This document shows positions 19,830-22,287 of a DNA stretch of 22,287 nucleotides, piece by piece. This stretch comes from Haplomitrium mnioides. Taxonomy: Eukaryota > Marchantiophyta > Haplomitriopsida > Calobryales. Numbering within the stretch: the first letter of the stretch is position 1; each line of letters opens with the position of its first letter. Below the pieces are notes generated by a model. The model saw nothing but the letters and a program-made list of their open reading frames with translations, ran no database searches and was not told where the DNA came from. Location of the stretch: NCBI GenBank assembly GCA_049999725.1, contig JBNGIS010031774.1:1-22287 (forward strand), written 5' to 3'. A program made the position numbers and the translations under genes.

Positions 19830-21195
19830 TACAACGAGTCCGTGAGAAACTTCGGAGAAGTGGCAACTCTAGAGAGCCCGTGGGAAAATTTGGAGACATG
19901 GTGGCCTTGGAGGAGTCTGCGAGATGCCACGGAAGGTACAACTCTGAAGGTGTTTGTGGGATACTTTGGGAGTTAGTCAACTTCGGAACCATGCAAGTGG
20001 TGATGGTCCAACTTCCACCTTGCGAGCGGCGGCGGATGGTGCGACATTGGAAACGTGGCGGCCTTGGGGCAGTCCGTGGGAGACAGCAGAGATGTGGGCA
20101 GACTTAGAGGTGTAGGTGAGAAACATAAGAAGCTACACTTTAGAGGAGTTCGCAGAAGATATCGGACGAGAGTCAACTTTGAAAATCCAGGTCAGTGGTG
20201 GTTCAACTTCCACCTTGCACGCAACGGCGGACAGTGCAACATCGGAGACATGGCAGCCTGGGAGGTGTCTTTGGGAAACTGCGTAAACATGGCAACTTCG
20301 GGGAATCCGTGGGAGACAGCGGAGACGTTGCAGACTGGGAGGTGTCCGTAGGAAACATTGGAAGGTACACTTTGGAGCAGTCCGGGGAAGACATTGGACA
20401 AGAGTCAACTTTGGAATTTCAGGTCAGTGGCGGTTCAACTTCCACCTTGCGGGCGGCAGTGGACGGCACAACATCAGAGACGTGGTAGCGTGGGAGGTGT
20501 CCACGGGGAACTGCGTAGACGTGGCGACTTCGGAAAATCCTTGGGAGACAACGGAGACGTGGCAGCCTAGGAGGTGTCCATGGGGAACTGAGTAGACGTG
20601 ACTACTTTTGGGAGTCCGTGGGAGGTAGCGGAAACATGGAAGCCTAGGAGGTGTTTGTGGGAAACATCGGAAGGTACACTTCGGAGGAGTCCGCGGGATT
20701 TATCGAAAAGCAATCAACTTTGGAAATCTAGTTGAGTGGCGGTCCAACTTCCACCTTGCAGGCCACGGCAGACGGTGCGACATTGAAAACGTGACACTTT
20801 GCAAGAATCTGTGAAGAACTTTGGAGACATGGCAACCTCGGGGAATCTGTGAGAGACAACAGAGACGTGGCAACCTCAGAGGTGTTTGTCAGGAACTACA
20901 TAGACATGGCGACTTCGGAGAATCCGTGGGAGACAGCGGAGACGTGGCAAACTGGCAGGAGTCCACGGAAGACATCGGACGAGAGTCAACTTTGGAAATC
21001 CATGTCAGTGGTGGTCCAACTTCCACCTTGCGGGCAGCGGCAAATGGCACGACATTGGAAATGTGGCTGCCTTGTAGGAGTCTGTGGGAAACTTCGGAAA
21101 CATAACGCCTTGCAAGAGTCTATGGGAAACTTCAGAAACGTGACGCCTTGCAAGAGTCCATGGAGAACTTCATAAACGTGGCAACTAGGGAGCAG
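19830..21195 (+). repeat. Long 38-39 bp minisatellite array in 3' LTR of element A
   Basis: There are about 35 degenerate units built around ACGTGGC, TTCGGGGAATC and GTGGGAGACAGCGGAG. The anchor CAACTTCCACCTTGC occurs near 20008, 20203, 20435, 20744 and 21016. Spacings are 195, 232, 309 and 272 bp, close to 5, 6, 8 and 7 units of 38.7 bp. The period is near 39, a multiple of three, which explains the many chance open frames. The most regular units are near 21090-21170. Confidence 0.85.
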
Positions 21196-21332
21196 CCCGA
21201 GGGAAATTGGGGAGCTGTCGAGAAAAATTGTGGATCAGCTAGCGGAATACTACAGATCAGTCTGCGAGATACGTCGGGCATTCAATCTTTAGGTTGATTT
21301 GTAGACCTATCACTCTTCGGACGCATCTCTTC

Positions 21333-22287
21333 GTTGCTACTGAGGTCTTATAAAAATAAAATTGATAACAATAATATAAAAATAATGTAATGATCAATTA
21401 GAAGTTTGATTTTATTTATGTAGAAATAACAATAGAGTATAGCTGTAGGAGTGAGGATAAAAATAAAAAATTTAAAAGGTATAAAAATAAAATAAAATAA
21501 AAAGCAATAAAACTAACCTATTGTTGGGGGCCAAGCTAAGCCCACTCCTTTGAAGACTACTCTACTTGTAAGCCTATTTGATCACTGGAAGGACAGCGTG
21601 CTCTAGGGAAGGGTGAGCTTTGAACTAGGTCTGTCCAAGGGCAAAAGAGAGAAATGCAGTGGCCTTACACCCCTCTAGGGGGCTGCCTCTCGAAAGGAAG
21701 AAAGAGTGAGATCCTTATATAGTGCTCCAGCGACAGTGAGAAAAGCTTATGGGACTAATTCCCTAGCCTGCAGAGATCAGAGCCGAGCTCATTTGTGGTT
21801 TTTGGTATGGATTTTGAAGAATTGTACATGGAGGAAGTTTGAATTCGGCCATTATGGAAAAGCGTTGGGCATTTGTGGAAGTTCAATTCGCATGAATTGG
21901 GATGTTCGAATTCGTGCGTGCCATTTGTCAGCAAAGGATTTGAACATTGGGTGTTGCTGTGGGAGGCATTGCTGGAATTTCATCTAGTAAGGCGAAAGAT
22001 GCTATAAAGCCAAGGTTGAGGCAAAGGTGTTATGTGCAATACAAAGCCCCATTCCCCTATGAATGCTGAAGGCGGAAGAGGCATGGGAAATCAGAGCATT
22101 TGGCTTGTAACAAGGTTGCCCAGCTGAATAGTTAGTGAGAAGATTCTCCAAATTCAATGAAGGATTGCTGAAGAAATCTCGAATGATGTAAATCTAAATG
22201 CAGTCTGGTTTGAAATCGAAGAATGCTGATGTTGAGATGTTGCCCATCCATACTGCGAAATCAAATCGAATGAAGGCTGGTGGAAAT
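21333..22287. other. Unidentified sequence beyond the break in the LTR of A, possibly a third insertion
   Basis: This does not match the corresponding 5' LTR of element A (524 onward) nor anything else in the window. Bases 21350-21515 are strongly AT-rich, with repeated ATAAAA. Bases 21516-22287 are of ordinary composition with no convincing frame; the one at 21706-21987 starts with GTG and matches no family I know. A TTATATAG element at 21715-21722 could be a core promoter. The stretch may be the start of another transposon, or host DNA joined by a deletion. Confidence 0.5.

Larger units (their letters stand above)
1..21332 (+). mobile_element. Element A: long-LTR Ty3/gypsy retrotransposon, interrupted and decayed
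   Basis: This is a Ty3/gypsy element with domains in the order gag, protease, reverse transcriptase, RNase H, integrase, lying between related terminal repeats. Its start is left of the window. The 3' LTR begins at 18911 and can be followed to 21332. The LTR identity is shown by the match of bases 1-523 to about 20783-21332, with both segments in the same orientation. Removing the nested element at 3867-14339 leaves an interior of about 6.1 kb, and the LTR is estimated at about 4.2 kb. No chromodomain follows the integrase. The reverse transcriptase motifs resemble the plant Athila/Tat branch; that lineage call is tentative. All coding regions contain stops and frameshifts, so the copy is dead. 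Confidence 0.88.
18911..21332 (+). repeat. Element A 3' LTR, left 2.4 kb
   Basis: It begins TGTCGC, sharing TGTC with the LTR ends of element B. The part from about 20783 matches bases 1-523 of the window. The match ends sharply after ACGCATCTCTTC (21332), whereas the 5' LTR continues with AAATCTCAC. The remaining ~1.8 kb of the LTR is not visible. Within it, 19262-19378 is an AT-rich then pyrimidine-rich stretch. I see no gene in 18911-19830. Confidence 0.8.

Noticed and set aside
20821-21175. Overlapping open frames with repeated peptides such as ESVGDSGDVA
   Set aside because: A 39-bp period is divisible by three, so chance frames stay open through the array in more than one register. They are repeat translations, not genes.
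19830-21195. Regularly spaced repeats that could suggest a CRISPR array
   Set aside because: Units are degenerate throughout, with no identical repeats alternating with unique spacers, no cas genes, and a plant retrotransposon context.
21706-21987. 93-codon frame near the right edge
   Set aside because: It has a GTG start and no domain or family I know; its length is within chance.

Overview
The window looks like repetitive nuclear DNA from a land plant with a large, transposon-rich genome. The main evidence is Ty3/gypsy (Metaviridae) LTR-retrotransposon protein remnants of the plant non-chromovirus type: the reverse transcriptase motifs resemble the Athila/Tat side of the family, and no chromodomain follows the integrase. 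A non-flowering lineage (gymnosperm, fern or lycophyte) is possible given the very long LTRs, but this is a guess. I found no cellular gene, tRNA, rRNA or CRISPR array.

Layout. Element A (+ strand) fills most of the window. It comprises the end of its 5' LTR (1 to about 2330), a leader (2331-2748), gag (2749-3866, continuing at 14345-14733), protease (to 15835), reverse transcriptase (to 17011), RNase H (to about 17690), integrase (17667-18892), a polypurine tract (18901-18910) and a 3' LTR starting at 18911. That LTR can be followed only to 21332, where its match to the 5' LTR stops abruptly. Unrelated sequence then runs to the window end.

Element B (- strand, 3867-14339, 10,473 bp) is inserted inside the gag of element A. 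The insertion has near-perfect 5-bp target duplications (GGATG on the left, GGACG on the right) and TGTC...GACA ends. The gag reading frame stops at 3866 and resumes in register at 14345. B has a complete 3.9-kb LTR on the left, a 3.65-kb LTR on the right that lacks its last ~270 bp, and a 2.9-kb interior. The interior holds only gag and protease, with no reverse transcriptase, RNase H or integrase, so B is a non-autonomous or internally deleted relative of A. A and B share gag and protease homology and parts of their LTRs.

Both elements carry an unusual minisatellite in their LTRs, always in the same orientation relative to the element, with a period of about 38-39 bp. In the 3' LTR of A a conserved anchor segment recurs at spacings close to whole multiples of that period (195, 232, 309 and 272 bp).

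State of decay. Every protein region is broken by stops and frameshifts, so all are annotated as pseudogenes. The two B LTRs differ by roughly 7% in the ~200 bp I compared by eye, so the insertion is not recent. Order of events: A inserted and produced its own LTRs, B inserted into A, and both decayed. The sequence beginning at 21333 may be a third insertion.
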